Source of the DNA: Blautia sp.
GTDB lineage: Bacteria; Bacillota; Clostridia; Lachnospirales; Lachnospiraceae
Reading direction: 5' to 3'
Assembly (NCBI GenBank): GCA_026169535.1
Contig: JAPFCU010000063.1
Location: 1-64,000 of the forward strand
Length of the DNA stretch: 64,000 nucleotides
Part shown: positions 44,382-53,171 of the stretch, in pieces
Layout: each line of letters opens with the position of its first letter
Position numbering within the stretch: position 1 is the stretch's first letter
The notes under the pieces: generated by a model
Databases searched by the model: none
What the model saw: only the letters and a program-made list of their open reading frames with translations
Told to the model about the DNA's origin: nothing
Position numbers and translations under genes: made by a program

Positions 44382-45356
44382 ATGCGCAGAAGAAAAAAAT
44401 CAGAAAACGGAGGATTTAATGTCTGGAGATCATATTCAGATATGATGGCAGGCGTTCTGCTGCTGTTTGTGCTGCTGATGTGTGTGACTTTGTTTCAGGC
44501 GCAGAAAAGCTACGACGAGAGTATTGAGGAGCGCGATGAAAAAATAGCTCTCCAGGAACAATATACTCTGGAAATCCTTGCTCAGCAGAATGAACTGGAT
44601 GAAAAGGAAGGTCAGCTGAAGGATCAGAATCAGCAGCTTAAGACGCAGGATGAGAAACTGAAGGATCAGGAAGAACTTCTTGCTCAGCTGGCGGCCAAGC
44701 TGAAGGATCAGGAGGCAACTCTGAATTCGCAGCAGGCAGCGCTGAATGAAAAGACTGCTCTTCTTAAGGACCAGCAGGCTCAGATCGATCAGATCATAGG
44801 AGTGAAGGCAGATGTAATTGAAGCGTTAAAAAAAGAATTTGCGAAAAATAATATCAATGTGGATATTGATACGCAGACAGGAGCCATGACTCTGGAATCC
44901 AGTGTTCTCTTTGCTTATGATGAGGCAGAACTGACAGAGGAAGGAAAGCAGGCACTGGAACAGGTGCTTCCTATTTACTGTAAAGTGCTCCTTCAGAAAG
45001 ATTATATGAAATACCTTGCAGAGATCATTATTGACGGATATACAGATACGGATGGAGACTACAGCTACAATCTTCAGCTGTCTCAGCAGCGTTCGCTGGC
45101 AGTTGCCCAGTATCTTTTGGATATCCAGGGTAATTTTTTGAATTCTGATCAGAGTCAGAATCTGCAGGAATATTTGACGGTGAATGGCCATTCTATGGCG
45201 AATCCTGTTCTGGATGCCAATGGAAATGTGGATAAAGATGCCTCCAGACGTGTGGAAGTAAAGTTCCGTCTGAAGGATGAGGAGATGATCAGTGAGCTGA
45301 ACAAGATCATGAGTGCCCAGGGAGAAAAAACAGCAGATACAGACAGTGCTTCATAA
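44382..45356 (+). CDS. MotB/OmpA-type stator partner with coiled coil (ZorB-like)
   Basis: A 324-aa protein. It has a short basic N-terminus, then one transmembrane helix (about 21-37) preceded by WRSYSDMMAG, with Asp20 at the proton-binding position of MotB/ZorB. A predicted coiled coil (about 40-145) carries repeated LKDQ units. A C-terminal OmpA-like peptidoglycan-binding domain (about 150-305) follows: SVLFAYDEAELTEEGKQAL, IDGYTDTDGDYSYNLQLSQQRSLAVAQYL and DASRRVEVKF. The long coiled coil between membrane and OmpA domain is longer than I expect for ZorB. It presumably forms a proton-driven motor with the upstream gene. The role is unproven. Confidence 0.85.
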   Translation: MRRRKKSENGGFNVWRSYSDMMAGVLLLFVLLMCVTLFQAQKSYDESIEERDEKIALQEQYTLEILAQQNELDEKEGQLKDQNQQLKTQDEKLKDQEELLAQLAAKLKDQEATLNSQQAALNEKTALLKDQQAQIDQIIGVKADVIEALKKEFAKNNINVDIDTQTGAMTLESSVLFAYDEAELTEEGKQALEQVLPIYCKVLLQKDYMKYLAEIIIDGYTDTDGDYSYNLQLSQQRSLAVAQYLLDIQGNFLNSDQSQNLQEYLTVNGHSMANPVLDANGNVDKDASRRVEVKFRLKDEEMISELNKIMSAQGEKTADTDSAS

Positions 45357-45401
45357 ACATAAAAAAGAAAAAGCCGGTAAAAATAAAAAGAGATTTCAAT
45401 A

Positions 45402-45430
45402 GAGACATCGATAAAGCATCTGCATATAAT
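45402..45430 (+). promoter_or_regulatory. Possible promoter of the ZIP transporter gene
   Basis: GAGACA (45402-45407) and a perfect TATAAT (45425-45430) have a 17-base spacer, about 45 bases before the start. Confidence 0.45.
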
Positions 45431-45474
45431 AAAAATAACCGGGTTTATTTTAATGAAAAAAGGAAGGCAGCCAG

Positions 45475-46251
45475 ATGAGTATATTTTTTGGATTGATGAT
45501 CCCTTTTTTAGGAACAGCGCTGGGAGCAGCCTGTGTGTTTTTTATGAAAAGAGAACTGAAGCCGCAGATACAGAAAGGATTTCTGGGATTTGCTTCCGGG
45601 GTGATGGTAGCGGCCTCTGTGTGGTCTCTTCTTATACCGGCTATGGATATGTGTGAAAGTATGGGGAGATTTTCCTTTGTTCCGGCGGCAGCAGGATTTC
45701 TTCTTGGAATAGGATTTCTTTTGCTTATGGACCGGGCTGTCCCGCATCTCCATCTTGGAAGTGATGAGTCAGAGGGACCGAAGACAGAGTTAAAAAAAAC
45801 GACTATGCTTGTCCTGGCAGTAACACTGCATAATATTCCGGAGGGGCTTTCTGCAGGAGCTGTTTTTGCAGGTGTTATTTCAGGTAATGAAACGGTAACT
45901 ATGGCAGGAGCTTTTGCACTGGCGATTGGGATAGCTATACAGAATTTTCCGGAGGGAGCTATTATTTCCATGCCCTTGCGGGGAGCCGGATGTTCAAGAA
46001 CCAAATCTTTTATTTATGGTGCGGCTTCCGGTATTGTAGAGCCGTTAGCCGGAGGACTTACTCTTATTCTGGCTTCTTATATACAGCCTCTTTTGCCGTA
46101 TTTCCTTGCTTTTGCGGCAGGGGCTATGATATATGTTGTAGTGGAAGAACTGATCCCGGAAGCCAGTGAAGGGAAACATAGTAATGTTGGAACGGTGACT
46201 TTTGCACTGGGATTTGTTTTGATGATGATCCTGGATGTAGCGCTGGGATGA
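45475..46251 (+). CDS. ZIP-family divalent metal transporter
   Basis: A 258-aa membrane protein with about eight hydrophobic helices. The ZIP metal-binding helices are clear: [17 protein letters not shown] (TM4) and [21 protein letters not shown] (TM5), then [13 protein letters not shown] and the C-terminal [11 protein letters not shown]. Members import zinc and other divalent metals. Specificity cannot be read. The gene seems to be a single unit after the motor pair. Confidence 0.92.
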   Translation: MSIFFGLMIPFLGTALGAACVFFMKRELKPQIQKGFLGFASGVMVAASVWSLLIPAMDMCESMGRFSFVPAAAGFLLGIGFLLLMDRAVPHLHLGSDESEGPKTELKKTTMLVLAVTLHNIPEGLSAGAVFAGVISGNETVTMAGAFALAIGIAIQNFPEGAIISMPLRGAGCSRTKSFIYGAASGIVEPLAGGLTLILASYIQPLLPYFLAFAAGAMIYVVVEELIPEASEGKHSNVGTVTFALGFVLMMILDVALG

Positions 46252-46291
46252 TCGTGACACACCCGGCTTTTCTCTTTTTTTCAAAAACTTC

Positions 46292-46320
46292 TTGCAATGG
46301 GGTTTATTCTATAGTATAAT
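46292..46320 (+). promoter_or_regulatory. Promoter of rplS
   Basis: TTGCAA (46292-46297) and a perfect TATAAT (46315-46320) have a 17-base spacer, giving a leader of about 70 bases before rplS. Confidence 0.78.
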
Positions 46321-46399
46321 CAAGTCTGTTGTAAAAAAGATGGTCCTCTGTTACAGAAATCATGTATTAAGAACATCCAGAAGAATAGGAGAGAAAAAA

Positions 46400-46747
46400 A
46401 TGAACGACATTATCAGAAACATCGAAGCTGCTCAGTTAAAAGCAGAAGTACCGGAATTCCGCGTAGGTGATACTGTAAGAGTACACGCAATGATCAAAGA
46501 GGGAAACCGTGAGAGAATCCAGATTTTTGAAGGAACTGTTCTCAAGAGACAGGGCGGAAGCACAAGAGAGACTTTCACAGTAAGAAAGAGCTCTAATGGA
46601 GTAGGCGTTGAGAAAACATGGCCGCTGCATTCCCCACACGTAATAAAAGTAGAAGTAATCCGTTACGGTAAAGTACGTCGTGCGAAACTGAACTACCTGA
46701 GAGATCGTGTAGGTAAAGCTGCTAAGGTTAAAGAGCGCGTTAGATAA
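46400..46747 (+). CDS. rplS: 50S ribosomal protein L19
   Basis: A large-subunit protein at the 30S-50S interface. The 115 aa are the standard length. Motifs are [57 protein letters not shown] and KAKLNYLRD-like [20 protein letters not shown]. The ATG at 46400 matches the family N-terminus. The gene has its own promoter and terminator; lepB and rbgA follow. Confidence 0.98.
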   Translation: MNDIIRNIEAAQLKAEVPEFRVGDTVRVHAMIKEGNRERIQIFEGTVLKRQGGSTRETFTVRKSSNGVGVEKTWPLHSPHVIKVEVIRYGKVRRAKLNYLRDRVGKAAKVKERVR

Positions 46748-46771
46748 TGACAATTTAAGAAGTGATAAAAG

Positions 46772-46807
46772 CAGGGACAATAACGACAGCTATTGTCCCT
46801 CTTTTTG
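46772..46807 (+). terminator. Terminator after rplS
   Basis: The stem GGGACAATA/TATTGTCCC with an eight-base loop is followed by TCTTTTT. Confidence 0.92.
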
Positions 46808-46868
46808 CAAAAATATGTATTTGATTGGAAATTCTGAAAACTTATAAGCTTGTGTATGGAGAATTTAT

Positions 46869-47471
46869 ATGGATATCAGAAATTTGAAAAACTGGAAGGA
46901 ACACCCCAAAATATTGGAGCTGAAGGTGAAATTGGAAAATGAAAAGCTGAGAAGCTCTATGCGCCGGGTATTTGAGATTGCTGTAACATTAGTGTTTGCA
47001 GTACTTACAGCAATCCTTATGTTTCAGACTGTTACGATGCAGGAAAGCTCGATGGAACCAACTATTGAGGTGGGAGACAGGTTCTTCATGAACCAGCTTA
47101 TCTATAAATTTACTTCTCCGAAAAGAGGGGATATGATCGTTTTTCGCACAAATGCCAGTGATGATGCTGCACTGCATATACGTCGCGTGATCGGTCTTCC
47201 GGGAGAAACGGTTCGGATCCGGAATGGAGTTATTTACATTGATGGAGAGGTATATGATGAAGCGGCTGATTATCCGGAGATCATAAATGCGGGTCTGGCT
47301 GAAAATGGTGTGAATTTAAAATCTGGAGAATATTTTGTTTTGGGAGACAATAGAAACAACAGTGAAGACAGCAGATATGCAGATATCGGAACGGTAAAAA
47401 AACGTTATATTGTCGGAAAGCTTTGGTTTACCTGCTCTCCCAGAGAAAAATTAGGAATTTTGAAAGGTTAG
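46869..47471 (+). CDS. lepB: Signal peptidase I with Arg at the general-base position
   Basis: Cleaves signal peptides of exported proteins; a 200-aa type I membrane protein. The N-terminal cytoplasmic stretch of about 32 residues is followed by one transmembrane helix (about 34-52). The nucleophile is Ser61 in QESSMEPT, and box E is LGDNRNNSEDSR. In box D, where the family has (Y/V)KRxxGLPG with the general-base Lys, this protein has HIRRVIGLPGE, giving Arg105 (codon CGT). Either Arg serves as the base or activity is altered. The gene lies between rplS and rbgA, a common clostridial order. Confidence 0.88.
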   Translation: MDIRNLKNWKEHPKILELKVKLENEKLRSSMRRVFEIAVTLVFAVLTAILMFQTVTMQESSMEPTIEVGDRFFMNQLIYKFTSPKRGDMIVFRTNASDDAALHIRRVIGLPGETVRIRNGVIYIDGEVYDEAADYPEIINAGLAENGVNLKSGEYFVLGDNRNNSEDSRYADIGTVKKRYIVGKLWFTCSPREKLGILKG

Positions 47472-47477
47472 GTATAT

Positions 47478-48326
47478 ATGAACGTACAATGGTATCCTGG
47501 TCATATGACCAAGGCAAAAAGACAGATGCAGGAAGATCTTAAACTGATCGATCTGATCATTGAACTGGTTGATGCAAGGGTTCCTATGTCCAGCAGGAAT
47601 CCGGATATTGATAAACTTGGACAGAATAAATCAAGATTAATCCTTCTGAATAAGGCGGATTTGGCAGATGAGAGACAGAATGAAGCCTGGAAGGAGTTTT
47701 TTCAGTCGAAAGGCTTTCATGTAGTGAAAGTGGATTCGAGAAACGGATCCGGAATGAAAGCTATCCAGAATGTAATCCAGGAGGCGTGCAAAGAAAAAAT
47801 CGAGAGAGACCGAAGAAGAGGAATCAAAAATCGACCAATACGTGCTATGGTTGCCGGTATTCCGAATGTAGGAAAATCTACATTTATTAATACTTTTGCC
47901 GGAAAAGCCTGTGCCAAAACCGGAAATCGTCCAGGTGTAACAAAGGGAAAACAGTGGATACGCCTGAACAAAAATGTAGAGCTCCTTGATACGCCAGGGA
48001 TTCTCTGGCCTAAATTTGAAGACCAGGAGGTTGGAATCCGCCTTGCTTATGTAGGCTCCATCAAAGATGATATTTTGAATATGGAAGAGCTTGCTCTTTC
48101 TCTTATTGGTTATCTGAAAGAACGCTATCCGGGAGTTCTTCAGAAGCGTTATGAAACAGACGAGGCAGGGGAACTGCTTGAGATTTTACAGGGTATTGCA
48201 AGAGCAAGGGGCTGCCTGAAAAAGGGCGAAGAGCTGGATTATGCAAAAGCATCCGGTCTTTTCTTTGATGATTTCAGAGGCGGAAAGCTTGGTCGTATTA
48301 CTCTGGAATGGGCTCCAAAGGAGTGA
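47478..48326 (+). CDS. rbgA: Ribosome biogenesis GTPase RbgA (YlqF)
   Basis: A GTPase for late 50S assembly, 282 aa. The G motifs are circularly permuted: G4 LLNKADLAD comes before G1 GIPNVGKST and G3 DTPGILWPKF. The N-terminus WYPGHMTKAKRQM is typical. It follows lepB by six bases and is followed by rnhB, the conserved rplS-rbgA-rnhB order of Firmicutes. Confidence 0.96.
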   Translation: MNVQWYPGHMTKAKRQMQEDLKLIDLIIELVDARVPMSSRNPDIDKLGQNKSRLILLNKADLADERQNEAWKEFFQSKGFHVVKVDSRNGSGMKAIQNVIQEACKEKIERDRRRGIKNRPIRAMVAGIPNVGKSTFINTFAGKACAKTGNRPGVTKGKQWIRLNKNVELLDTPGILWPKFEDQEVGIRLAYVGSIKDDILNMEELALSLIGYLKERYPGVLQKRYETDEAGELLEILQGIARARGCLKKGEELDYAKASGLFFDDFRGGKLGRITLEWAPKE

Positions 48327-48330
48327 ACCA

Positions 48331-49086
48331 ATGAAAAAAATAGCAGAAATCAAAGCAGAGTTTGAATCTCTTTCTTTGGAAGAACAGAAAAGGCTTTGGG
48401 AATTGTATCAGGAAGACGCCAGGGCAGGGGTTCAGAAGCTGATCGAAAAAAGCAGAAAAACAGCAGAAGCTGTTCAGAAAGAAAAACTCCGTATGGAACA
48501 GATGATGGAGTATGAACATAAATATGAGCACCTGGGTTATCTTTGTGGGATTGACGAGGTAGGAAGAGGACCGCTGGCTGGACCGGTAGTGGCCTGTGCT
48601 GTGATTCTGCCAAAGGACCATGAGATTCTGTATCTGAATGACTCCAAGAAGCTGTCTGCGAAAAAACGTGAGGAGCTTTATGAAGTGATTCTGAAAGAAG
48701 CTGTCGGTGTGGGAATAGGAATGTCATCTCCGGCACGTATTGATGAAATTAATATCCTTCAGGCAACATATGAAGCAATGCGCCAAGCTGTGTCTAAGCT
48801 TGCTGTGCGCCCGCAGCTTCTTTTAAATGATGCAGTAACGATTCCTCAGGTAGAGATTCCTCAGGTCCCTATTATCAAAGGCGATGCCAAAAGTGCCTCT
48901 ATTGCAGCGGCCAGTATTGTGGCGAAGGTTACCCGGGACAGACTTATGGCAGAGTATGATAAGGCGATGCCTGGATATGGGTTTGCTTCCAATAAGGGAT
49001 ACGGATCTTCGGAACATATTGAGGCTCTGAAAAAATATGGGCCATCGCCAATTCACAGGGCAAGCTTTATTACACATTTTGTATAA
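48331..49086 (+). CDS. rnhB: Ribonuclease HII
   Basis: Removes ribonucleotides and RNA from DNA hybrids. The 251 aa have an N-terminal helical extension of about 70 residues, as in the Bacillus enzyme. The core has GIDEVGRGPLAGPVVACAVI (catalytic Asp-Glu), LNDSKKLSAKKREEL, LLLNDAV and IIKGDAKSASIAAASIVAKVTRD. The ATG at 48331 follows AAAGGAG, four bases after rbgA. Confidence 0.96.
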   Translation: MKKIAEIKAEFESLSLEEQKRLWELYQEDARAGVQKLIEKSRKTAEAVQKEKLRMEQMMEYEHKYEHLGYLCGIDEVGRGPLAGPVVACAVILPKDHEILYLNDSKKLSAKKREELYEVILKEAVGVGIGMSSPARIDEINILQATYEAMRQAVSKLAVRPQLLLNDAVTIPQVEIPQVPIIKGDAKSASIAAASIVAKVTRDRLMAEYDKAMPGYGFASNKGYGSSEHIEALKKYGPSPIHRASFITHFV

Positions 49087-49170
49087 AGAGGTAAATATCA
49101 GAAAAAATTGAAAAATACATAAGATACCTACACGTACAGGAAAAGAGCGAGAAATATCAATAAACGTAAA

Positions 49171-49509
49171 GTGGGCGGTTATTACGAACAGAAAGCAGCG
49201 GTTTTTTTGGAAAAACAGGGATTGTTTATCCTGGAAAAAAATTTTCGCTGTAAATTTGGTGAAATTGATCTGATTGCAGGAGATGGGAAATACCTGGTTT
49301 TTGTGGAAGTGAAATACAGAAATTCAGGAGGATGTGGATGGGCTTCGGCGGCAGTTGACTGGCGGAAACAAAGGACAGTCAGCGCTATTGCAGAGTTTTA
49401 TCTTCTAAAACGTGGATATGGACTGGATATCCCCTGCAGATTTGATGTAGTCGCTATTGATGGTGAACATATACAATGGATACAGAACGCTTTTGATCAT
49501 CGCCGATGA
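49171..49509 (+). CDS. YraN/UPF0102 family nuclease-fold protein
   Basis: A 112-aa protein with a restriction-endonuclease-like fold signature: KFGEIDLIAGDGKYLVFVEVKYR contains the E/D...EVK catalytic pattern. The function of YraN proteins is not settled. The start is uncertain. GTG at 49171 has no Shine-Dalgarno, while in-frame upstream codons from 49156 read INKRKVG, like the usual MNKRKxG N-terminus but with ATC where ATG is expected, and AGGAAAAGAG lies just before it. It follows rnhB as in other bacteria. Confidence 0.85.
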   Translation: MGGYYEQKAAVFLEKQGLFILEKNFRCKFGEIDLIAGDGKYLVFVEVKYRNSGGCGWASAAVDWRKQRTVSAIAEFYLLKRGYGLDIPCRFDVVAIDGEHIQWIQNAFDHRR

Positions 49510-49523
49510 AAAGGAGGAACTCT

Positions 49524-50375
49524 ATGAAGATCATATGGAAACAGGAAGATAAGCCTCATATGAAGGTTTGTGAAAAAGAAGGAGTTACTTTTCTCACTTA
49601 TCCGGAATTTGATAAACTGCCGGGAGTTGTTCATGGCTTCAGCACACGTCTGGGCGGCTGCAGCGAGGGAATTTATGCATCTATGAATTTGAGCTTTACC
49701 AGAGGAGATAAAGAGGACGCGGTAAAGGAGAATTACAGGAGAATTTCTGCAGCTCTGGGATTTTTGCCGGAAGATATCGTTACTTCTGATCAGACTCATA
49801 CTGCAAATGTCCGAGTTGTTACGGAGGAGGACAGAGGAAACGGAATTACAAAATCCCGTCCATATACAGACGTGGATGGGATGGTGACCAATGTTCCGGG
49901 GCTGGTGCTGGCAACTTTTTATGCAGATTGTGTTCCTCTTTACCTGGTGGATCCGGTGCATAAGGCAATTGGACTTTCTCATTCGGGATGGAGAGGTACG
50001 GCTGCAGGAATCGGAGAGGTGACGGTGGAAGCACTCCGAAAAAACTATGGATCAGATCCGGCAGATATATATGCGGCAGTGGGACCTTCCATCTGTCAGG
50101 AGTGCTACGAGGTCAGTGAAGATGTGATCGTGGAGTTTCGGAAGGCATTTTCTGCGGAATTATGGCCGAAACTGTTTTATAAAAAACAAAATGGAAAGTA
50201 TCAGCTGAATCTATGGGAGGCTAACCGACAGATATTTTTACGGGCAGGAATCCTTCCGGAGCATATTTCCATGCCGGGAATATGTACCTGCTGCAATCCG
50301 GACTTTTTGTTTTCTCACAGGGCATCAAAAGGAAAAAGAGGAAATCTGGGAGCCTTTCTTGGTATCAGAAAGTGA
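49524..50375 (+). CDS. pgeF: Purine nucleoside phosphorylase-type laccase-domain protein (PgeF/YfiH)
   Basis: A 283-aa cytoplasmic enzyme. Family members act on purine nucleosides or edit peptidoglycan precursors. The Zn-binding motifs are HGFSTRLGGCSEG, DQTHTANVRVV, ADCVPLYLVDP...GLSHSGWRGTAAGI and C-terminal ICTCCNPDFLFSHRASKGKRG. The ATG at 49524 follows AAAAGGAGG. It is the last gene of the rplS-side cluster; a hairpin separates it from prs on the other strand. Confidence 0.92.
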   Translation: MKIIWKQEDKPHMKVCEKEGVTFLTYPEFDKLPGVVHGFSTRLGGCSEGIYASMNLSFTRGDKEDAVKENYRRISAALGFLPEDIVTSDQTHTANVRVVTEEDRGNGITKSRPYTDVDGMVTNVPGLVLATFYADCVPLYLVDPVHKAIGLSHSGWRGTAAGIGEVTVEALRKNYGSDPADIYAAVGPSICQECYEVSEDVIVEFRKAFSAELWPKLFYKKQNGKYQLNLWEANRQIFLRAGILPEHISMPGICTCCNPDFLFSHRASKGKRGNLGAFLGIRK

Positions 50376-50410
50376 AAAATGGCTGTGGTTTTCAGACCAC
50401 AGCCATTATG
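50374..50410 (-). terminator. Terminator of prs (reverse strand)
   Basis: The 12-bp stem AATGGCTGTGGT/ACCACAGCCATT with a six-base loop continues into TTTTT only on the reverse strand, so it mainly serves prs. It lies directly after the pgeF stop. Confidence 0.85.
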
Positions 50411-50411
50411 T

Positions 50412-51587
50412 TTATTTGGATTTATTCACTCTGTCCATGAGATCCATGATCTTTTCGTTGCTGGAACGAACTTTTTCTACAGAAACGTCATGATTAATGA
50501 TGTCAATGATACTTGCAAGGTATTTGCTCATGTTTGCTTCAATGTAATATGGTTTGGTAAGAAGTTCAGGAATACGATAATTCAGGTTGGTAGTGATAAC
50601 TTTGTCAATCCAGCCTTTTTCATAATATTCATCAAACTTATCAAGACCATCTGTAAACAGACCATAGGTGGTACAGATGAATACACGTCTTGCGTGGCGC
50701 TCTTTGATCTGTTTTGCAACATCCAGCATACTTTCGCCGGAAGAGATCATATCGTCGATGATAACAACATCCTTGCCCTCTACAGAGTCTCCAAGGAATT
50801 CGTGGGCTACGATAGGATTCTTTCCGTTTACGATAGTAGAATAGTCTCTTCTCTTGTAGAACATACCCATGTCCACACCAAGGATATTAGAGAAGTAAAC
50901 GGCTCTTGACATTGCACCTTCATCGGGACTGATGATCATAAGATGATCGTTATCCATTTTGAAATCAGGTACATTTTTAACCAGTGCTTTCAGGAACTGG
51001 TATGTAGGGAAGAAGTTATCAAAGCCATTCAGCGGAATGGAGTTCTGAACACGAGGATCGTGAGCGTCGAAAGTAATGAAGTTTGCAACTCCCATGTCGC
51101 TTAATTCTTTCAGAGCCAGAGCACAGTCAAGAGATTCTCTTTTGGAACGGCGGTGCTGGCGTCCTTCGTAAAGGAATGGCATGATCACATTAATTCTGTG
51201 AGCCTTGCCTGTTGCGGCGGAAATGATTCGCTTCAGATCCTGGAAATGATTATCCGGAGACATATGGTTCTCATGTCCGCATACCGTATAAGTTTCAGTA
51301 TAATTTGTTACATCTACCATAATAAAGAGGTCTGTACCGCGGACAGATTCCTTGATGTAGCCTTTTCCCTCTCCGGTGCCGAAACGGACACATTCACATT
51401 CTACAAGGAATGACGGTTCACAATATCCCTGAGGGATGCTGTTAGAATTTTTCTTGGCAACCAGCTCTTTACGGAATTTTACAAGCTTTTTATCAACCTC
51501 CTTGGCAAGTTCCTGACAGCCGGAAAGGGCTGCGATACGGATCGGTGCAACGGGAAGTGACTTTTCAAGTAACTCTATATTCGGCAT
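50412..51587 (-). CDS. prs: Ribose-phosphate pyrophosphokinase (long clostridial form)
   Basis: Makes PRPP from ribose 5-phosphate and ATP. At 391 aa it is longer than the usual 315-aa enzyme; long forms are known in Clostridia. PRPP-synthase features are seen in MPFLYEGRQHRRSKRESLDCALALKELSDMGVANFITFDAHDPRVQN, SPDEGAMSRA and the PRPP-binding loop VVIIDDMISSGESM. The ATG at 51587 follows AGGAGGAAAATT. Upstream in-frame codons lie in the promoter. It is transcribed alone, opposite to its neighbours. Confidence 0.93.
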   Translation of the reverse strand: MPNIELLEKSLPVAPIRIAALSGCQELAKEVDKKLVKFRKELVAKKNSNSIPQGYCEPSFLVECECVRFGTGEGKGYIKESVRGTDLFIMVDVTNYTETYTVCGHENHMSPDNHFQDLKRIISAATGKAHRINVIMPFLYEGRQHRRSKRESLDCALALKELSDMGVANFITFDAHDPRVQNSIPLNGFDNFFPTYQFLKALVKNVPDFKMDNDHLMIISPDEGAMSRAVYFSNILGVDMGMFYKRRDYSTIVNGKNPIVAHEFLGDSVEGKDVVIIDDMISSGESMLDVAKQIKERHARRVFICTTYGLFTDGLDKFDEYYEKGWIDKVITTNLNYRIPELLTKPYYIEANMSKYLASIIDIINHDVSVEKVRSSNEKIMDLMDRVNKSK

Positions 51588-51633
51588 AATTTTCCTCCTG
51601 AGTTTAAATAATAAAATATTGAGTACTACTACA

Positions 51634-51662
51634 TTTATAACATTTGCCCTAAATCCAGTCAA
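51634..51662 (-). promoter_or_regulatory. Promoter of prs
   Basis: On the reverse strand TTGACT (51662-51657) and TATAAA (51639-51634) have a 17-base spacer, 46 bases before the start codon. Confidence 0.78.
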
Positions 51663-51670
51663 GGAATTTA

Positions 51671-51699
51671 TTGATTTTTACATATAAAATTGTTATTAT
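51671..51699 (+). promoter_or_regulatory. Promoter of the DUF512-der-plsY-gpsA operon
   Basis: TTGATT (51671-51676) and TATTAT (51694-51699) have a 17-base spacer, back to back with the prs promoter. The leader contains a GTGCCAGG/CCTGGCA-type hairpin near 51707-51738. Confidence 0.62.
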
Positions 51700-51788
51700 G
51701 GTTACAGTGCCAGGGTACTGCAAGAAATCCTGGCAGTGCGTGTCCGAATGGAGACGGGCGCGCGGTACAAGCAGCAGAAAGGAATTTT

Positions 51789-53171
51789 ATGAAAAAAAGG
51801 AAACATGTGATCTCCAGAATTCTGCCTGGCAGTATCGCTCAGGAACTGGAGCTGGAGCCGGGAGATATCCTGGAAGCGATCAATGACACACCGGTAGAGG
51901 ATGTTTTTGATTACCGCTACCTTATGAATGATGAATTTGTAACACTTCAGATCCAGAAAGCAGATGGAGAGCTGTGGGAGCTGGAGGTGGAAAAGGAATA
52001 TGAAGACGATCTGGGGATTGAATTTGAGAACGGACTGATGGACGAATATCGTTCCTGCACCAATCACTGTATGTTCTGTTTTATCGACCAGATGCCTCCG
52101 GGAATGCGGGAAACTCTTTATTTTAAGGACGATGATTCCAGGCTTTCTTTCCTGCAGGGGAATTATGTAACACTGACAAATATGAGTCAGCATGATGTTG
52201 AGCGCATTATACGTTATCGTCTGGAGCCAATCAATATTTCTTTTCAGACGATGAATCCTGAGCTTCGATGCAAAATGCTTCACAACCGTTTTGCCGGAGA
52301 TGCTCTTAAGAAAGCAGATCAGCTGTTTGAGGCGGGAATTACCATGAACGGTCAGATTGTTCTGTGCAAGGGCGTTAATGACGGCGAGGAGCTGGAGTAC
52401 AGTCTGCAAAAGCTTTCGGCATATGCGCCTGTACTTCAAAGCGTGTCAGTTGTTCCGGTAGGACTTTCAAAATTCCGGGATGGTCTTTATCCGCTGGAGC
52501 CTTTTGAAAAGGAAGATGCCAGGAAAGTTCTGGAGCAGATCCATCGCTGGCAGAAAAAAATGTATGCAGAATATGGAATACATTTTATCCATGCTTCGGA
52601 TGAATGGTATATTCTTGCAGGGGAGGAGCTTCCTGAAGAGGAAAGCTATGATGGTTATCTGCAGCTGGAAAACGGCGTGGGGATGCTGAGGCTTCTGGAA
52701 ACAGAAGTGAGTAAGGCTGTGGCAGAACGTACCGGAGATATGCGTTCTATGGAAATGACCATTGCAACAGGGAAACTTGCAGCTCCATATATCAGAAAAT
52801 GTGTGGATAAAGTGCAGGAAAAGTTTCCGAATGTCAGAGTTAATGTCAGCATGATCGCCAACCACTTTTTTGGAGAGATGATCACGGTTTCAGGTCTGAT
52901 CACAGGTACGGATCTTCGCCAGCAGCTGAAAGGAAAGGACCTGGGGGAAAAACTTCTTCTGCCGTGCAATATGTTGAGAAGCGGCGAGAATATATTCCTT
53001 GATGATGTTTCAGTGGAAGAGCTTGAAAAAGAACTTGAAACAGAAATTGTAATTGTAGATGAAGACGGGGCCGATCTGGTAGCTTCCATACTGGATTCGC
53101 CTGAGCATAATAAACAGATAAGGAGACAGATGTATGAGCAAGCCAGTAGTTGCGATCGTGGGGAGGCCTAA
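51789..53171 (+). CDS. DUF512 radical-SAM protein with PDZ-like N-terminus
   Basis: A 460-aa protein. Residues 1-80 are PDZ-like ([31 protein letters not shown]). A radical-SAM-like region with [43 protein letters not shown] follows, containing a CX3CX2C cluster motif. The DUF512 domain is C-terminal. It is usually encoded beside der, as here, but the substrate is unknown. The ATG at 51789 follows AGAAAGGA. The end overlaps der by 38 bases. Confidence 0.9.
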   Translation: MKKRKHVISRILPGSIAQELELEPGDILEAINDTPVEDVFDYRYLMNDEFVTLQIQKADGELWELEVEKEYEDDLGIEFENGLMDEYRSCTNHCMFCFIDQMPPGMRETLYFKDDDSRLSFLQGNYVTLTNMSQHDVERIIRYRLEPINISFQTMNPELRCKMLHNRFAGDALKKADQLFEAGITMNGQIVLCKGVNDGEELEYSLQKLSAYAPVLQSVSVVPVGLSKFRDGLYPLEPFEKEDARKVLEQIHRWQKKMYAEYGIHFIHASDEWYILAGEELPEEESYDGYLQLENGVGMLRLLETEVSKAVAERTGDMRSMEMTIATGKLAAPYIRKCVDKVQEKFPNVRVNVSMIANHFFGEMITVSGLITGTDLRQQLKGKDLGEKLLLPCNMLRSGENIFLDDVSVEELEKELETEIVIVDEDGADLVASILDSPEHNKQIRRQMYEQASSCDRGEA

